Positions 16,626 to 25,624 of a stretch of 64,000 nucleotides of DNA are shown here, in pieces. The position numbers were made by a program, and so were the translations under genes. How positions within the stretch are numbered: the first letter of the stretch is position 1; each line of letters starts with the position of its first letter. The stretch lies in the NCBI GenBank assembly GCA_963696025.1, contig CAVOII010000017.1, positions 1 to 64,000 of the forward strand, in the 5' to 3' direction. The notes under the pieces are model-generated. The model made no database searches and was not told the DNA's origin. It saw nothing but the letters and a program-made list of their open reading frames with translations. The stretch is from JABCYV01 sp963696025. Lineage in GTDB: Bacteria > Acidobacteriota > Terriglobia > Terriglobales > Acidobacteriaceae.

Positions 16626-16731
16626 TCAAGGCTCTCCAACACATAGTGTAGGAGGTGGGCAACGGCAGAACGAGGTACCCGTAGGCCACAAAAGGGATGG
16701 AACGAAAGTACCCAGGACGGATTGGCTGATC

Positions 16732-16757
16732 TAGGCGCGGGCGTCGCCGCCCGTGCC
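16732..16757. repeat. Half-copy of the extragenic palindrome
   Basis: TAGGCGCGGGCGTCGCCGCC followed by CGTGCC nearly repeats the left arm at 10076-10100 (TAGGCGCGGGCGTCCTCGCC). The right arm is degenerate here (GAGCCAGGACGCTCGCGCGC follows about 20 nt later). It lies in the gap between the XRE regulator and the hypothetical gene. Confidence 0.55.
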
Positions 16758-16802
16758 GGCATTGCCTGAAAGCGTACGAGCCAGGACGCTCGCGCGCACA
16801 GC

Positions 16803-17153
16803 TTACTTCCCGACCGTCGCCGCCATCTTCTTCACCATGGCCAGCACCAGTTTGCGGTCGCTGTCATTCAGGCTGACGGCGTAGCGGCGAATCTGGCTAA
16901 GAAAGCGGACTTCATCGTCAGAGAGCTGAGGCAGACCCTTGGAGCCATTGCTGTGTCCGGATTCAGCAAAGAACTGGGAGAGCGGAAGTTCCATGGCGCC
17001 AGCAATTTTGGCCAGGGTGTCGAGCGAAGGGATGGTATGGCCGTTTTCCACTCGGGAGAGGTAGCAGCGTAGCAAGCCAGTGCGCTTCTCAATGTCACCT
17101 TGGGACATCCCGCGTTGCAGGCGGTAGTTCCTGATGGTCTCGCCGATATTCAT
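16803..17153 (-). CDS. XRE-family helix-turn-helix regulator
   Basis: A small DNA-binding protein of about 116 residues from MNIGETIRNYRLQRGMSQGD. The Cro/C1-type HTH spans about 5-60, with GMSQGDIEKRTGLLRCYLSR as helices 2-3 and VENGHTIPSLDTLAKIAGAM completing the fold. The C-terminal half (LPQLSDDEVRFLSQIRRYAV to the end) is an extra helical segment seen in a conserved acidobacterial subgroup, by my recollection. No ligand domain. In-frame ATGs at 17195 and 17234 would lengthen it, but they add unlike sequence; none of the starts has a clear ribosome-binding site. Targets unknown. Confidence 0.82.
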   Translation of the reverse strand: MNIGETIRNYRLQRGMSQGDIEKRTGLLRCYLSRVENGHTIPSLDTLAKIAGAMELPLSQFFAESGHSNGSKGLPQLSDDEVRFLSQIRRYAVSLNDSDRKLVLAMVKKMAATVGK

Positions 17154-17300
17154 AGAAAAAACAGCCAACTGAGACTCCCCTGAGGATGCGTGCATAGTAA
17201 CCAGAGTAGTACCTTCTGGCAAGGGGAATTTCATCGCCCGAAGCCAGGCGCCGGTGAAGCCGCGCTAAATCTTTTCTGGCGGCATCGCCGGCGTTTTCTT

Positions 17301-17756
17301 TCACAATTGCAATTCCATGTAAAGCGCGCCCTCGATCGGGTTTGCACGATACGCGGCAATTTCCTTGAATCCGAGCCGGCGGTACAACTCCACTGCATCT
17401 CTCATGACCGGCTCAACTGTGTCCAGACGCATGCGCTGGTAGCCGATGGCGCGAGCTTCGGCAATGATCGACTGCGCCAGAGCGCGGCCCACACCTTTCC
17501 CGCGAAACTTCGAACGAAGATAGAGGCGCTTCATCTCGCAGATATCCAACTCCAGTTTGTGCAGGGCCACGCATCCAGCCAGTTGGCCTACGTATTCCGC
17601 GAGCAGCAGCCGTCCTTGGGGCGGCGCGTATTCGCCGGGAAGCTCAGCAAGCTCTTTGTCGAAGTTCTGGAAGCAAAGACTGAAGCCGAGCGACTCAGCA
17701 TACTCCAGGAAAAGTTCGCGAGCCTCCGCAATCTGCGCAGCTGACGAGGGCTGCAC
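17301..17756 (-). CDS. GNAT acetyltransferase downstream of fabG
   Basis: A GNAT acetyltransferase of about 151 residues: ARELFLEYAESLGFSLCFQN near the N-terminus, motif A MKRLYLRSKFRGKGVGRALA (R-x-x-G-x-G), and motif B MRLDTVEPVMRDAVELYRRL. This arrangement matches small amino-acid or amine N-acetyltransferases common in soil bacteria. The start is uncertain. GTG 17756 just after the fabG stop gives a normal-length protein, whereas ATG 17852 would overlap fabG by about 70 nt and add 32 atypical residues. Probably cotranscribed with fabG. Confidence 0.82.
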   Translation of the reverse strand: MQPSSAAQIAEARELFLEYAESLGFSLCFQNFDKELAELPGEYAPPQGRLLLAEYVGQLAGCVALHKLELDICEMKRLYLRSKFRGKGVGRALAQSIIAEARAIGYQRMRLDTVEPVMRDAVELYRRLGFKEIAAYRANPIEGALYMELQL

Positions 17757-17782
17757 AATCGCGAGACCCGGGATGGCACGCG

Positions 17783-18526
17783 CTACCCCATCAGCATTCC
17801 CCCATTCACGTTCAACACGTGTCCGGTAATGTAGGATGCCGCTTCCGAACAAAGAAAGTCGACTGCGCCGGCCACATCTTCGGGAGTGCCCACGCGTCCG
17901 AGCGGAATCATCTTTTGCGCGTTTTGCTTGAACTCGTCGGAAAATCCAGACGTCATAGCGGTTTCGATGAAGCCGGGCGCTACGGCGTTACAAGTAATGT
18001 TTCGTGAAGCGACTTCACGCGCGATTGCCATCGTCAATCCAATCAGGCCGGCCTTGGAGGCGTCGTAGTTCGCCTGCCCCGCCTGCCCAATCTGGCCGAA
18101 AATTGACGCTATGTTGATGATCCTTCCCCAGCGTTGCTTGAGCATGGAGCCGATCGCTTGCTGAATACACAAGTATGCTGACGTGAGGTTGGTGTTGAGC
18201 ACCACGTCCCAGTCAGCGCGCTTCATACGCATGACAAGCTGGTCGCGAGTGATGCCGGCATTGTTTACCAGGATGTCGATCTTGCCGAATTGTCCGATGA
18301 TTGCCTTGCACCCATTTTTGATCTGCTCTTCGTCGGAGACGTCAATTGGAAAAGCCGCAGTCTTGCCACCGGATGCGGTGATCTGGCCGACGAGTTCGTT
18401 CAATTTTTCCTGATTGCGAGCGGCTACTGCCACGGTGGCGCCGGATCCTGCCAGCTTGACGGCGCAAGCCCGGCCGATACCTTGGGACGCACCCGTCACC
18501 AGCACGACTCGCCCTGAAAGGGACAT
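17783..18526 (-). CDS. fabG: 3-oxoacyl-ACP reductase-type SDR
   Basis: A 247-residue short-chain dehydrogenase/reductase closest to FabG, which reduces 3-oxoacyl-ACP with NADPH in fatty acid synthesis. Cofactor loop TGASQGIGRA at 11-20, NNAG at 88-91, catalytic Ser141 in NIASIFG, and Tyr154/Lys158 in YDASKAG are all present, as is VNGGMLMG at the end. It stands alone rather than in a fab cluster, so it could serve another 3-oxoacyl substrate such as acetoacetyl-CoA. TAAGGAGAAATC precedes the start. The end of the antiporter gene overlaps its start by about 31 nt. Confidence 0.9.
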   Translation of the reverse strand: MSLSGRVVLVTGASQGIGRACAVKLAGSGATVAVAARNQEKLNELVGQITASGGKTAAFPIDVSDEEQIKNGCKAIIGQFGKIDILVNNAGITRDQLVMRMKRADWDVVLNTNLTSAYLCIQQAIGSMLKQRWGRIINIASIFGQIGQAGQANYDASKAGLIGLTMAIAREVASRNITCNAVAPGFIETAMTSGFSDEFKQNAQKMIPLGRVGTPEDVAGAVDFLCSEAASYITGHVLNVNGGMLMG

Positions 18527-19764
18527 GATTTCTCCTTAGCGATTTCCTTTGCGATAGAGACCGGAATTATAACTGGGCAGCCGCAGGCGTAGAGCTTTCT
18601 TCGAGTTGCTTCGACCCCTTGCCGGAAAAGGTAGCGCAGCAGTGGCGGAGCTATCAGGGTGGTCACAGCCGTCATGAAGACGACAATGGCATAGGTGGAT
18701 GGAAGCACGATTTCGGATCGCAACCCCACTGCAGCAACGATCAGCGCAACCTCGCCACGCGGCATCATTCCGACTCCAACGCGAAAAACGCTCAGCCAGC
18801 CTTCACTCAACAGGGGCAGTCCGCAACCAATTACCTTAGACAGAATCGCTAGCACAGAAATCATGGTGGCAGTCACTAACACGTTCCCACTGAAAAGGTG
18901 CACATCCAATTGCGATCCGATGGAAAAGAAGAAGTACGGCGCCAGAATTCAGTAATCCCACCTACCCGCGGCAGCAGATTCCACTGAGGTGCGTAGTCGG
19001 CAAACATCAATCCGGCAAAGAATGCGCCGATGATAGCGGCCATGCCGATTTTGGCGGAAAGCCAGGAAAGCAGCAGGCACACTACGAGGGCGACGATCAA
19101 CGGTGCATGCTGGGTGGAAAGCCGATCCATCCCGGGCTGAATGCGGTGCACAATCCGGGGAGCTATGAAGATCATGAATAAAGCAAAAACTGCCGCCTCC
19201 ACAACCAGCATGCTCAGGTGCAGCCACTCCGGTTCGCCGCCGGAAGCAAGGCCAGCCACGATTGGCAAGCAAGACCATCCCCAGAATGTTGTCGAAGACA
19301 GCGGCGCCGAGGATGATCTTAGCTGTGCGCGTAGCCAGTACTCGCAGATCCCCGAGGACGCGCGCCGTGATCCCCACACCGGTCGCAACCATGGCTGCGC
19401 CAACGAAAATCGCTTCCGTAGTCGCGTCGCCGAGCCATTTCATATAGCCAAAGCCGAGCGCAAACGGCACAAGGATTCCAGCGACCGCGACCAACAGAGC
19501 TTGACGGCCAACGCGGATCAGATCCTGCGGGTTGGTTTCCAGGCCAGTGCTGAACAGCACGAAGATCGCACCGATCTCCGCCACCGAATCGATCGTGTTA
19601 CTAGGATGAATCCAGGTGAGCGGATGTGGGCCGAGCACCGCCCCAGCCAGGATTTCGCCCAGGACCGCCGGCAGGCTCAGTCGTTCGAGAATTTCGCCTA
19701 TCAGCTTCGCCGACGCAAGGATTAGGAGTAACTCGAGCAGCAACTGGTCCGGACCGTGCGGCAT
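18496..19764 (-). pseudogene. CPA2-type cation:proton antiporter, two frameshifts
   Basis: The protein resembles Kef/NapA-type CPA2 antiporters (about 420 residues, 12-13 TM) but lies in three frames. Frame 1 from ATG 19764 covers LLLILASAKLIGEILERL to ILGMVLLA. Near 19265 an extra base moves it to IVAGLASGGEPEWLHLSMLV. Near 18945 a second shift leads to ILAPYFFFSIGSQLDVHLFS and the C-terminal TMs (VGMMPRGEVALIVAAVGLRS). All parts are family-like and in order, so the gene is recently broken or the sequence has two indels. The proposed role, K+/H+ or Na+/H+ exchange at the inner membrane, applies only if the frame is restored. Confidence 0.75.
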
Positions 19765-19824
19765 TTGCGAGGAAGGATAACAGCAAGGAGACGGAGCGGC
19801 AGCCGCACGCCCTTACCGACTTGG

Positions 19825-20727
19825 TTAGATCTTTGGTACTTGCGCAGTCTGCGCTGTATCCGCTACTGGCTGGTAGTCGCTCTGGTAGATGTCTACGATC
19901 GCGCGACCGACAAGCCGGGTCTGCACTTCTGAATGGACGTGGACCGGGAAGGTAAAGGCACCGACTTCGGCGTAATCCTGGGCGAACTCGATCTGCTTGA
20001 TGAAAAACGAGGGCGATTTTATTGCTCTACCCTCGGCCCGCACCAAGGTGCCGGTGTAGGCGTCCAGATAAATGTGGCCCTTGAATAGTCCCATGCGTTT
20101 CTTGCGCGGCTTCACCTGGTAAATATGAAGCACATGGTCCGGCGTCTGCAGCGTTCCCTTGTAAGAGAACTTATAGTTGGCGGCGGTAATCGCAGTCAGG
20201 GAGGAATCATCTTTCTGCACGTGGTCTACTTCCGATTGCAGCAGCCGTGTGATCACGTTGCTCTTTACGAAACCATCGCCGGTGAAGCGTACAGGTTTGA
20301 ATTCCAGGGTTCGGGGCGCGGCATAGTGCCGCTGCAGTTCATAGTCGCCATACTGCGAGGTATCAGGAAGCTCAACGTGAACGAGGGTCGTGGCGGAATA
20401 AGAAACCAGTTCACGGGATTGCGCGACCGCACGCCGCTCATAGGCGCGCAGAGCAAGTTCGGGGGCCATATGGGGAAGTGTCGGTGGACCTACCAGCACT
20501 GCGGTTGAGCGATCCGCCAGCGGCAGCGCAGCTGAAACTGTTGGCTGATTCTCCGGCAGGCGATCGTCGGCGGGCAGCAAGCCCATTGGAACGTTGACAA
20601 CTGAAAGGTCATTGGATAATGACCCGGGCGCAAGCAGGGCGCGTGTTTGGGCCATACCGACATTCGCTCCCGCCGAGCACAGAAAACCGAGAGCGAGAAA
20701 TAAGAATGCAACATCAAGCCGCTTCAT
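19825..20727 (-). CDS. Exported protein, possible LolA-like fold
   Basis: About 300 residues from MKRLDVAFLFLALGFLCSAG, a Sec signal peptide ending near GMA-Q. The mature part has alternating beta-strand-like segments, including YKFSYKGTLQTPDHVLHIYQ, GHIYLDAYTGTLVRAEGRAI and FPVHVHSEVQTRLVGRAIVD. This pattern of short strands with polar/hydrophobic alternation resembles the half-barrel of LolA/LolB or MucB-type proteins and is frequent in acidobacterial exported proteins. No catalytic motif seen; function unknown. A GTG at 20748 would add seven residues. Single gene between HU and the broken antiporter, same strand. Confidence 0.75.
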   Translation of the reverse strand: MKRLDVAFLFLALGFLCSAGANVGMAQTRALLAPGSLSNDLSVVNVPMGLLPADDRLPENQPTVSAALPLADRSTAVLVGPPTLPHMAPELALRAYERRAVAQSRELVSYSATTLVHVELPDTSQYGDYELQRHYAAPRTLEFKPVRFTGDGFVKSNVITRLLQSEVDHVQKDDSSLTAITAANYKFSYKGTLQTPDHVLHIYQVKPRKKRMGLFKGHIYLDAYTGTLVRAEGRAIKSPSFFIKQIEFAQDYAEVGAFTFPVHVHSEVQTRLVGRAIVDIYQSDYQPVADTAQTAQVPKI

Positions 20728-20846
20728 CAGGGTCAATGGAAAGTTCACGTTATATATGATTCATCCGCGGGCAGAAAGGTAGCAGAGCAACTCCAGGGTG
20801 ACACCCCACTTGCATCGCCAAAGGACGGCTGAGATCCGGCACCAGC

Positions 20847-21167
20847 TTACTGCACCGGTGCTGCGGGAGGCGCCGCGGCGGGCGCTGTCCCGCCAGTGTT
20901 GACCAGGTCTTTCAATTCTTTGCTGGGTTTGAAGAACGGAATTTTCTTGGCGGGAACTTCCACGCGGTCACCCGTCTTGGGATTGCGCCCCACGCGCGGC
21001 TTGCGCTGGCGGGTGCGAAAGCTGCCAAACCCGCGGATCTCGATCTTGTCGCCCACGCGAAGCGAGCGCACGATGCTGTCAAAGATGGTCTCAACGATGA
21101 CTTCACTGTCTTTGCGCGTTAATTCCGCTAGCCGGGACACTTCATCGATCAGATCAGCTTTTGTCAT
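20847..21167 (-). CDS. HU/IHF-family DNA-bending protein
   Basis: A 106-residue histone-like protein from MTKADLIDEVSRLAELTRKD (GAGG upstream). The core HU fold is complete: KIEIRGFGSFRTRQRKPRVG precedes the DNA-intercalating arm NPKTGDRVEVPAKKIPFFKP. The arm contains the Arg-Asn-Pro tip typical of the family. The C-terminus carries an Ala/Pro-rich tail (GGTAPAAAPPAAPVQ), which is absent from E. coli HU and recalls extended HU proteins. It bends and compacts DNA non-specifically. IHF-alpha versus HU cannot be decided by eye. sppA is upstream on the same strand. Confidence 0.92.
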   Translation of the reverse strand: MTKADLIDEVSRLAELTRKDSEVIVETIFDSIVRSLRVGDKIEIRGFGSFRTRQRKPRVGRNPKTGDRVEVPAKKIPFFKPSKELKDLVNTGGTAPAAAPPAAPVQ

Positions 21168-21328
21168 ACGCCTCTTCGCTCCATGTTGATCTCGGTTATC
21201 GAAATCAGTCGAAAGGTCTTCGGCCTGCAATACCAAAACCCTCAGGTCTGCATAACCTTCTCAAATTTCAGGGGTTTGTGGCAAGAAGCTTTTTCGGATG
21301 TTATTTTCTTGTGAATGACGCTCGAAAC

Positions 21329-22243
21329 CTATTTCCAGAGGTAATAGAAGCCCATGTGCTGCTCCAACAGCTTCTCCCGGCTAGGAATCCATTCGGATAC
21401 GTCGCCGAAGAGCAGGTCGAGTAGAGTCTTGCGATCCTTCTCAGGATGAACCAGCACTGGCTTGCCCGAAATCCCCACAGCCTTGGCAGTGTCATCTACG
21501 GCGGTCTCGAAGTCGCCCACCTGATCGATCAGTTTCATGGAGAGCGCCTGCTGGCCGGTCCAAACCCTGCCGTCCGCGATCGCCTTAATGTCCTCGACCT
21601 TCGCATGGCGCGCATCGGCCACCGCGTGAACAAACTGACCATACATGTCATCGATGAGCGACTGCATGTAGGCTCTTTCGGCCGGCGTCATCTCGCGCGA
21701 AGGATCGCCGGTGTCCTTGAATTCGCCCACCTTAAGCACTTCCTGCTTGAGCTTGGCCCAGCGCAGTAATTCACCGTAATTTACCCACTCGGCAATCACG
21801 CCGATCGACCCGACGATGCTGCCGTTGTCGGCATAAATTCTATTCGTTGCGGATGAAACATAGTACGCACCGCTCGCGCCGACGGTCTCAATGGAGGCTA
21901 CGATGCGCTTCTTCTTTTCATCGCGGATGCGCTTGACCTCGCGGTAGATCTCCTCCGACGCAGCGACTCCTCCGCCGGGCGAGTTCACGTGCAGAATGAT
22001 GGCTTTAATCGAATCATCTTCCGCGAATTTCTTGAGCTGGCTTACTACCATCGAAGGATCAATGATTACTCCTTCGAGTTCCACTACACCGAGTTTGTCG
22101 CCAAAGCCGCGGATTGAGGCCTGCTCGCCACCTGTGCGCAGCGCCAGATACACCAGCGTGAATACCGCCAGCACGAAGAGAAAGAAGGCTCCTCCCCCGA
22201 TCACGATCCAAAGCCAGGTTCGCGAACGTCCGCTGTCTGCCAT
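21329..22243 (-). CDS. sppA: Signal peptide peptidase SppA, S49 family
   Basis: A 304-residue single-TM membrane protease (TM about 10-36) that degrades signal peptides left after secretion. ClpP-like fold motifs are present: IILHVNSPGGGVAASEEIY at 82-100 (oxyanion region), nucleophile Ser124 in VGASGAYYVSSA, and a Lys near 176 (EFKDTGDPSREMT) in the position of the B. subtilis general base. The short length matches the single-domain B. subtilis type rather than the 600-residue E. coli type. Divergent from the zinc-ribbon gene. Confidence 0.93.
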   Translation of the reverse strand: MADSGRSRTWLWIVIGGGAFFLFVLAVFTLVYLALRTGGEQASIRGFGDKLGVVELEGVIIDPSMVVSQLKKFAEDDSIKAIILHVNSPGGGVAASEEIYREVKRIRDEKKKRIVASIETVGASGAYYVSSATNRIYADNGSIVGSIGVIAEWVNYGELLRWAKLKQEVLKVGEFKDTGDPSREMTPAERAYMQSLIDDMYGQFVHAVADARHAKVEDIKAIADGRVWTGQQALSMKLIDQVGDFETAVDDTAKAVGISGKPVLVHPEKDRKTLLDLLFGDVSEWIPSREKLLEQHMGFYYLWK

Positions 22244-22308
22244 AGCAATAGACTAGTTTAGCACCGGAATACCGCTACCGTATTCCTGCCCGTGGACAAG
22301 CACAATTC

Positions 22309-22337
22309 TTGACCTTGGATACAAAGCTTCGTAAGAT
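22309..22337 (+). promoter_or_regulatory. Sigma-70-type promoter for zinc-ribbon gene
   Basis: TTGACC, a 17-nt spacer and TAAGAT precede the zinc-ribbon gene, whose ATG is 24 nt downstream with GGAGG in between. Spacing is ideal for the housekeeping sigma factor; both hexamers are near-consensus. Confidence 0.5.
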
Positions 22338-22361
22338 TCGCCTTCGTATCGGAGGCACGTC

Positions 22362-23060
22362 ATGGCTGCATTCTGCGTAAATTGCGGTGCACCGCTGTCA
22401 GAAGGGGCAAAGTTCTGCTCGAAGTGCGGAACGACCGTTGCTCCGTCGACACCCTCCGTCACCGGAAGCGTTGCGCCGGCCCCCGGGGCGCCCACTCCCG
22501 CCACTCCGGCGGTCGCGCAGGGCAGCAATACCGTGGTGAAGGTCATCATCGGAGTGCTGGCTCTTTTCGTGTTTCTGAGCATGTTAGCGGCTGGAGCCTG
22601 CTTCTACGTCGGCTATCGCGCCAAGCAGCGCATTCAACAGTTCTCCCGGCAGATGGATAGCGAGGCGACTCCCTACCGAGGCAAGCGCGAGCCTTGCGCC
22701 ATGTTGTCCACGATCGAAGCCAGCAGCGTCCTGGGAGAGAAGGTGACTTCAGTTGAACAGCGCGGCATCATCAGCTGCGAGTATCAATTCGGTCAGGCCG
22801 GCAAGCGAATGGACATCCAATACACATGGCAGGGTGGAGCGATGACCATGAAACTTGCGCATGGTGCCGTGAAGCAGATTTCCGGCATGGAAACATTTAC
22901 CGTAGTGCCGGGCATCGGTGACGAAGCCTACGTCGCACCTGATGGCTCTGCGTTGATGATGCGCAAGGGAGATGTCATGGTGAACCTCGACCTGCGGACG
23001 AACGGAGTCAGTGTGAACGCGGCCAAGAAGATGGCGTCGATGATTGCCGACCGCTTGTGA
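22362..23060 (+). CDS. Zinc-ribbon membrane protein
   Basis: A 232-residue protein. The first 23 residues form a zinc ribbon with CxNC...CSKC (Cys5, 8, 19, 22), followed by a Pro/Ala/Thr-rich linker and one transmembrane segment (about 60-82, VVKVIIGVLALFVFLSMLAA). The C-terminal domain (about 105-232) is probably outside the cytoplasm and contains two Cys (112, 140) and short beta-like stretches. This topology, a cytoplasmic N-terminal ribbon then one TM and an extracellular domain, is common in uncharacterised proteins. Function unknown. Start has GGAGG 7 nt upstream and a promoter. Confidence 0.85.
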   Translation: MAAFCVNCGAPLSEGAKFCSKCGTTVAPSTPSVTGSVAPAPGAPTPATPAVAQGSNTVVKVIIGVLALFVFLSMLAAGACFYVGYRAKQRIQQFSRQMDSEATPYRGKREPCAMLSTIEASSVLGEKVTSVEQRGIISCEYQFGQAGKRMDIQYTWQGGAMTMKLAHGAVKQISGMETFTVVPGIGDEAYVAPDGSALMMRKGDVMVNLDLRTNGVSVNAAKKMASMIADRL

Positions 23061-23096
23061 AGGCAGAAAATCTCTTTGTCATAACGGGGAAGCCAT

Positions 23097-24395
23097 CTAC
23101 GGCCGAGTGAAAGTGACCCTGGCGATTCTTCGTCCTACACGAACAATTAAGGGTTTTTTTGCAGATACAACGATCGCTGCTCCGATTACAACTTCGTTGT
23201 CAATACTGGCAGCCTTTTCTTTGATCTTTCTCATGGCTTCCGTCGTGGACGGAACCAGCCCCGCTTCTTTGAGTAGCTTATCCGCGCGTATAACAGACCG
23301 CTCTTCTCCATCGGAGTGATCCCAGTTAATGTTCTGAGCAACACCCCTTTCACCGGAATCCGGCATCACGTCGGCGATACTCACCATTGCGATGTTTACT
23401 ACTCGTTCTTCCATTTGGTCGGGCGTTTCCTTCGTCTGGAACTGCTTGGCCCAATCTTCTCCTGCCTTCGCTGTGGCTTCTGCTGAGTGGAAGTCGGTCA
23501 CAATCCTGCGCGCGAGGTCCTTCTTGGCCTGCATGGGATGGGCTTGACTCTTCATCTTCTCGATTTCTGGCAGCTGGACATCTGTCAGCAGCTCGTAGTA
23601 TCGCCACATCATCGGGTCGGAAATCGACATGATCTTTCCGTACATCTCGAGCGGCGGCTCCTGAATGCCAATCGCATTGCCCAGTGACTTCGACATTTTC
23701 TGCACGCCGTCGAGACCTTCAATGATGGGTGTAGTCAGCACCACTTGCGACTCCTGGCCGTAGGCGCGCTGCAGTTCGCGGCCGACCAACAGATTAAATT
23801 TCTGATCAGTGCCGCCAAGCTCCACATCGGCCTGGAGAGCAACGGAGTCGTATCCCTGGGCCAGCGGATAGAGCAATTCGTGCAACGCAATCGGCTTTTC
23901 TTCTAGAAAGCGTCTGTGGAAGTCTTCGCGCTCCAGCATTTGTGACACTGTGAACTTGGCGGTCAGGCGAATCCAGTCGGCCGGCTTGAGCTTGTCGAAC
24001 CACTCGCTGTTGAAGCGGACTTCGGTGCTGGCTTGGGAAAGAATCTTCCACACTTGCGCCATGTAGGTCTTGGCGTTGCGCATGATTTCTTCAGCGCTAA
24101 GCGGCGGACGAGTGGCGGAACGACCGGTGGGGTCGCCGATCATGCCAGTAAAATCGCCGATCAAAAAGATCACTGTGTGGCCCAGATCCTGAAAGTGTTT
24201 CAACTTGCGCAGAAGGACGGTGTGGCCGAGATGTAAGTCCGGCGCGGTCGGATCGAAGCCAGCTTTGACGCGGATGGGCTGGCCAGAGGCGCGCGATTTT
24301 TCCAGCTTGGCGCGCAGTTCCGACTCTTTGACAATTTCCGCGGAGCCTTTCTTGATGTATGCCAGTTGCTCATCAACGGGGGCGAAAGTAGGCAT
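23097..24395 (-). CDS. tyrS: Tyrosyl-tRNA synthetase
   Basis: A 432-residue class I aminoacyl-tRNA synthetase charging tRNA-Tyr. The HIGH-type motif is HLGH at 55-58, KMSKS is at 233-237, and VELGGTDQKFN at 191-201 is a tyrosine-specific signature. The C-terminal S4-like RNA-binding domain (about 365-432) carries the usual anticodon/variable-arm recognition. Length and motif spacing fit the second bacterial TyrRS class (TyrZ-like; Asp rather than longer inserts). No T-box or leader structure recognised in the 139 nt upstream. Confidence 0.95.
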   Translation of the reverse strand: MPTFAPVDEQLAYIKKGSAEIVKESELRAKLEKSRASGQPIRVKAGFDPTAPDLHLGHTVLLRKLKHFQDLGHTVIFLIGDFTGMIGDPTGRSATRPPLSAEEIMRNAKTYMAQVWKILSQASTEVRFNSEWFDKLKPADWIRLTAKFTVSQMLEREDFHRRFLEEKPIALHELLYPLAQGYDSVALQADVELGGTDQKFNLLVGRELQRAYGQESQVVLTTPIIEGLDGVQKMSKSLGNAIGIQEPPLEMYGKIMSISDPMMWRYYELLTDVQLPEIEKMKSQAHPMQAKKDLARRIVTDFHSAEATAKAGEDWAKQFQTKETPDQMEERVVNIAMVSIADVMPDSGERGVAQNINWDHSDGEERSVIRADKLLKEAGLVPSTTEAMRKIKEKAASIDNEVVIGAAIVVSAKKPLIVRVGRRIARVTFTRP

Positions 24396-24534
24396 TGTCG
24401 TGAAATTATACCGATGATTGTCGCTCAGATTGTCGAATTGGCGGATTTACGGATTGTCGGCAGTTGACGAAGAACTACTGGTGAAATTGATTCCATGACA
24501 ATCTTGGCTCCCACGCCTGAGTAGAGTTGTGGTG

Positions 24535-25494
24535 CTAACGCTTCGTCCATACAATACTGGGCTGTCCCCCTTCGGCGATTCGCCGACTGCTGTGTTGACT
24601 ATCTAGTTCAATCACAAGAATCGTGGGTTTCGCATATCCCTTGCGATATGATCCACCGGCCGTTCCGAGGTTCGAAGGCCGCGCGTACCCAATCGGCTGG
24701 GCTGCCACGACAACCAGTTGCGTGTCATCCGGTGAAAGCACCGGGGAAAAGAAATCAGACTCTATTGAGTAAACGAGTCTATGAAGATCGCTGGCATCGG
24801 GCTTCGCGGAAAATATCGCCCAGCGACCGTCGCGATCCGAGGCAAATACAATTCTGTTGTCCGATGTCCATCTCGGGCAACAGGCAGCCGACGTTTCCTC
24901 TGTGATCGGTTTGGCATCGGAACCGTCTACACCTGAGACCCAAATCGACGATTTATCCTCATGACTCTTCGAGGCGCGGTTGAAGGTTAGTCGGTGACCG
25001 TCTAGGGACCACTGTGGGCCCGACCCTTCTGTTACAGAGTGAAGATTTAAGCCATCTTGATCCATGACGTAGATCTCCGCCGCACTACCAATGCGCTGGC
25101 TAATTGTGAAAACGATCTTTCCCCCATCGGGGGACCAAACCGGCGCGCTTCCACCGGTTCCGCCTTTTCTTATGGTCAATTGCTTTCTACCAGAACCGTC
25201 CGAGTTAATAACGTAAATCTCGTTCTTCCCTCCGTGATCGCCCACGGCGTCAAAAACGATTCGATCTCCGTCCGGAGACCAGTCAGGGTGAAGTCCTTCG
25301 GTCAAACGTATTGGTTTCTTGTGCTGCTCGTCAGCGACGAAGATCTCCGCCCGTGAATCGTTGGTGACTGTCAGCCTTCCGACAGTGAATGCGGCAGCCC
25401 GAATGATCCAAGTTCCGCTCCGGATTCCGTCTGGGCCAGTCGTCCCGTGCGAGTGGGATTGGCAATAAAGGAGAGTCACCGCCGAGATCAGCAA
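24535..25494 (-). CDS. TolB/WD40-like beta-propeller protein
   Basis: A 319-residue protein built of repeated propeller blades of the TolB/PD40 type. Each has the pattern P-x-W-S-P-D-G-x-x-I-x-F, for example LHPDWSPDGDRIVFDA, APVWSPDGGKIVFTIS and GPQWSLDGHRLTFNRA. At least five repeats are visible between about 68 and 250. The N-terminus (MLISAVTLLYC) looks like a short signal or anchor with Cys11, so it may be a lipoprotein. Binding partner unknown; such propellers are abundant in exported proteins of this phylum. It stands alone between tyrS and purN on the same strand. Confidence 0.82.
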   Translation of the reverse strand: MLISAVTLLYCQSHSHGTTGPDGIRSGTWIIRAAAFTVGRLTVTNDSRAEIFVADEQHKKPIRLTEGLHPDWSPDGDRIVFDAVGDHGGKNEIYVINSDGSGRKQLTIRKGGTGGSAPVWSPDGGKIVFTISQRIGSAAEIYVMDQDGLNLHSVTEGSGPQWSLDGHRLTFNRASKSHEDKSSIWVSGVDGSDAKPITEETSAACCPRWTSDNRIVFASDRDGRWAIFSAKPDASDLHRLVYSIESDFFSPVLSPDDTQLVVVAAQPIGYARPSNLGTAGGSYRKGYAKPTILVIELDSQHSSRRIAEGGQPSIVWTKR

Positions 25495-25624
25495 CAGACA
25501 TTCCCTACTACAAGTTTGCGAGACAAGAGCATCCCTGGACCTCCGCTGCCATAACGGAATTGTAACGCGGAGTAGGTTGTCATCGGGATGTCAGAGAACA
25601 AGTGATTTCACCAATGAACGGTTA

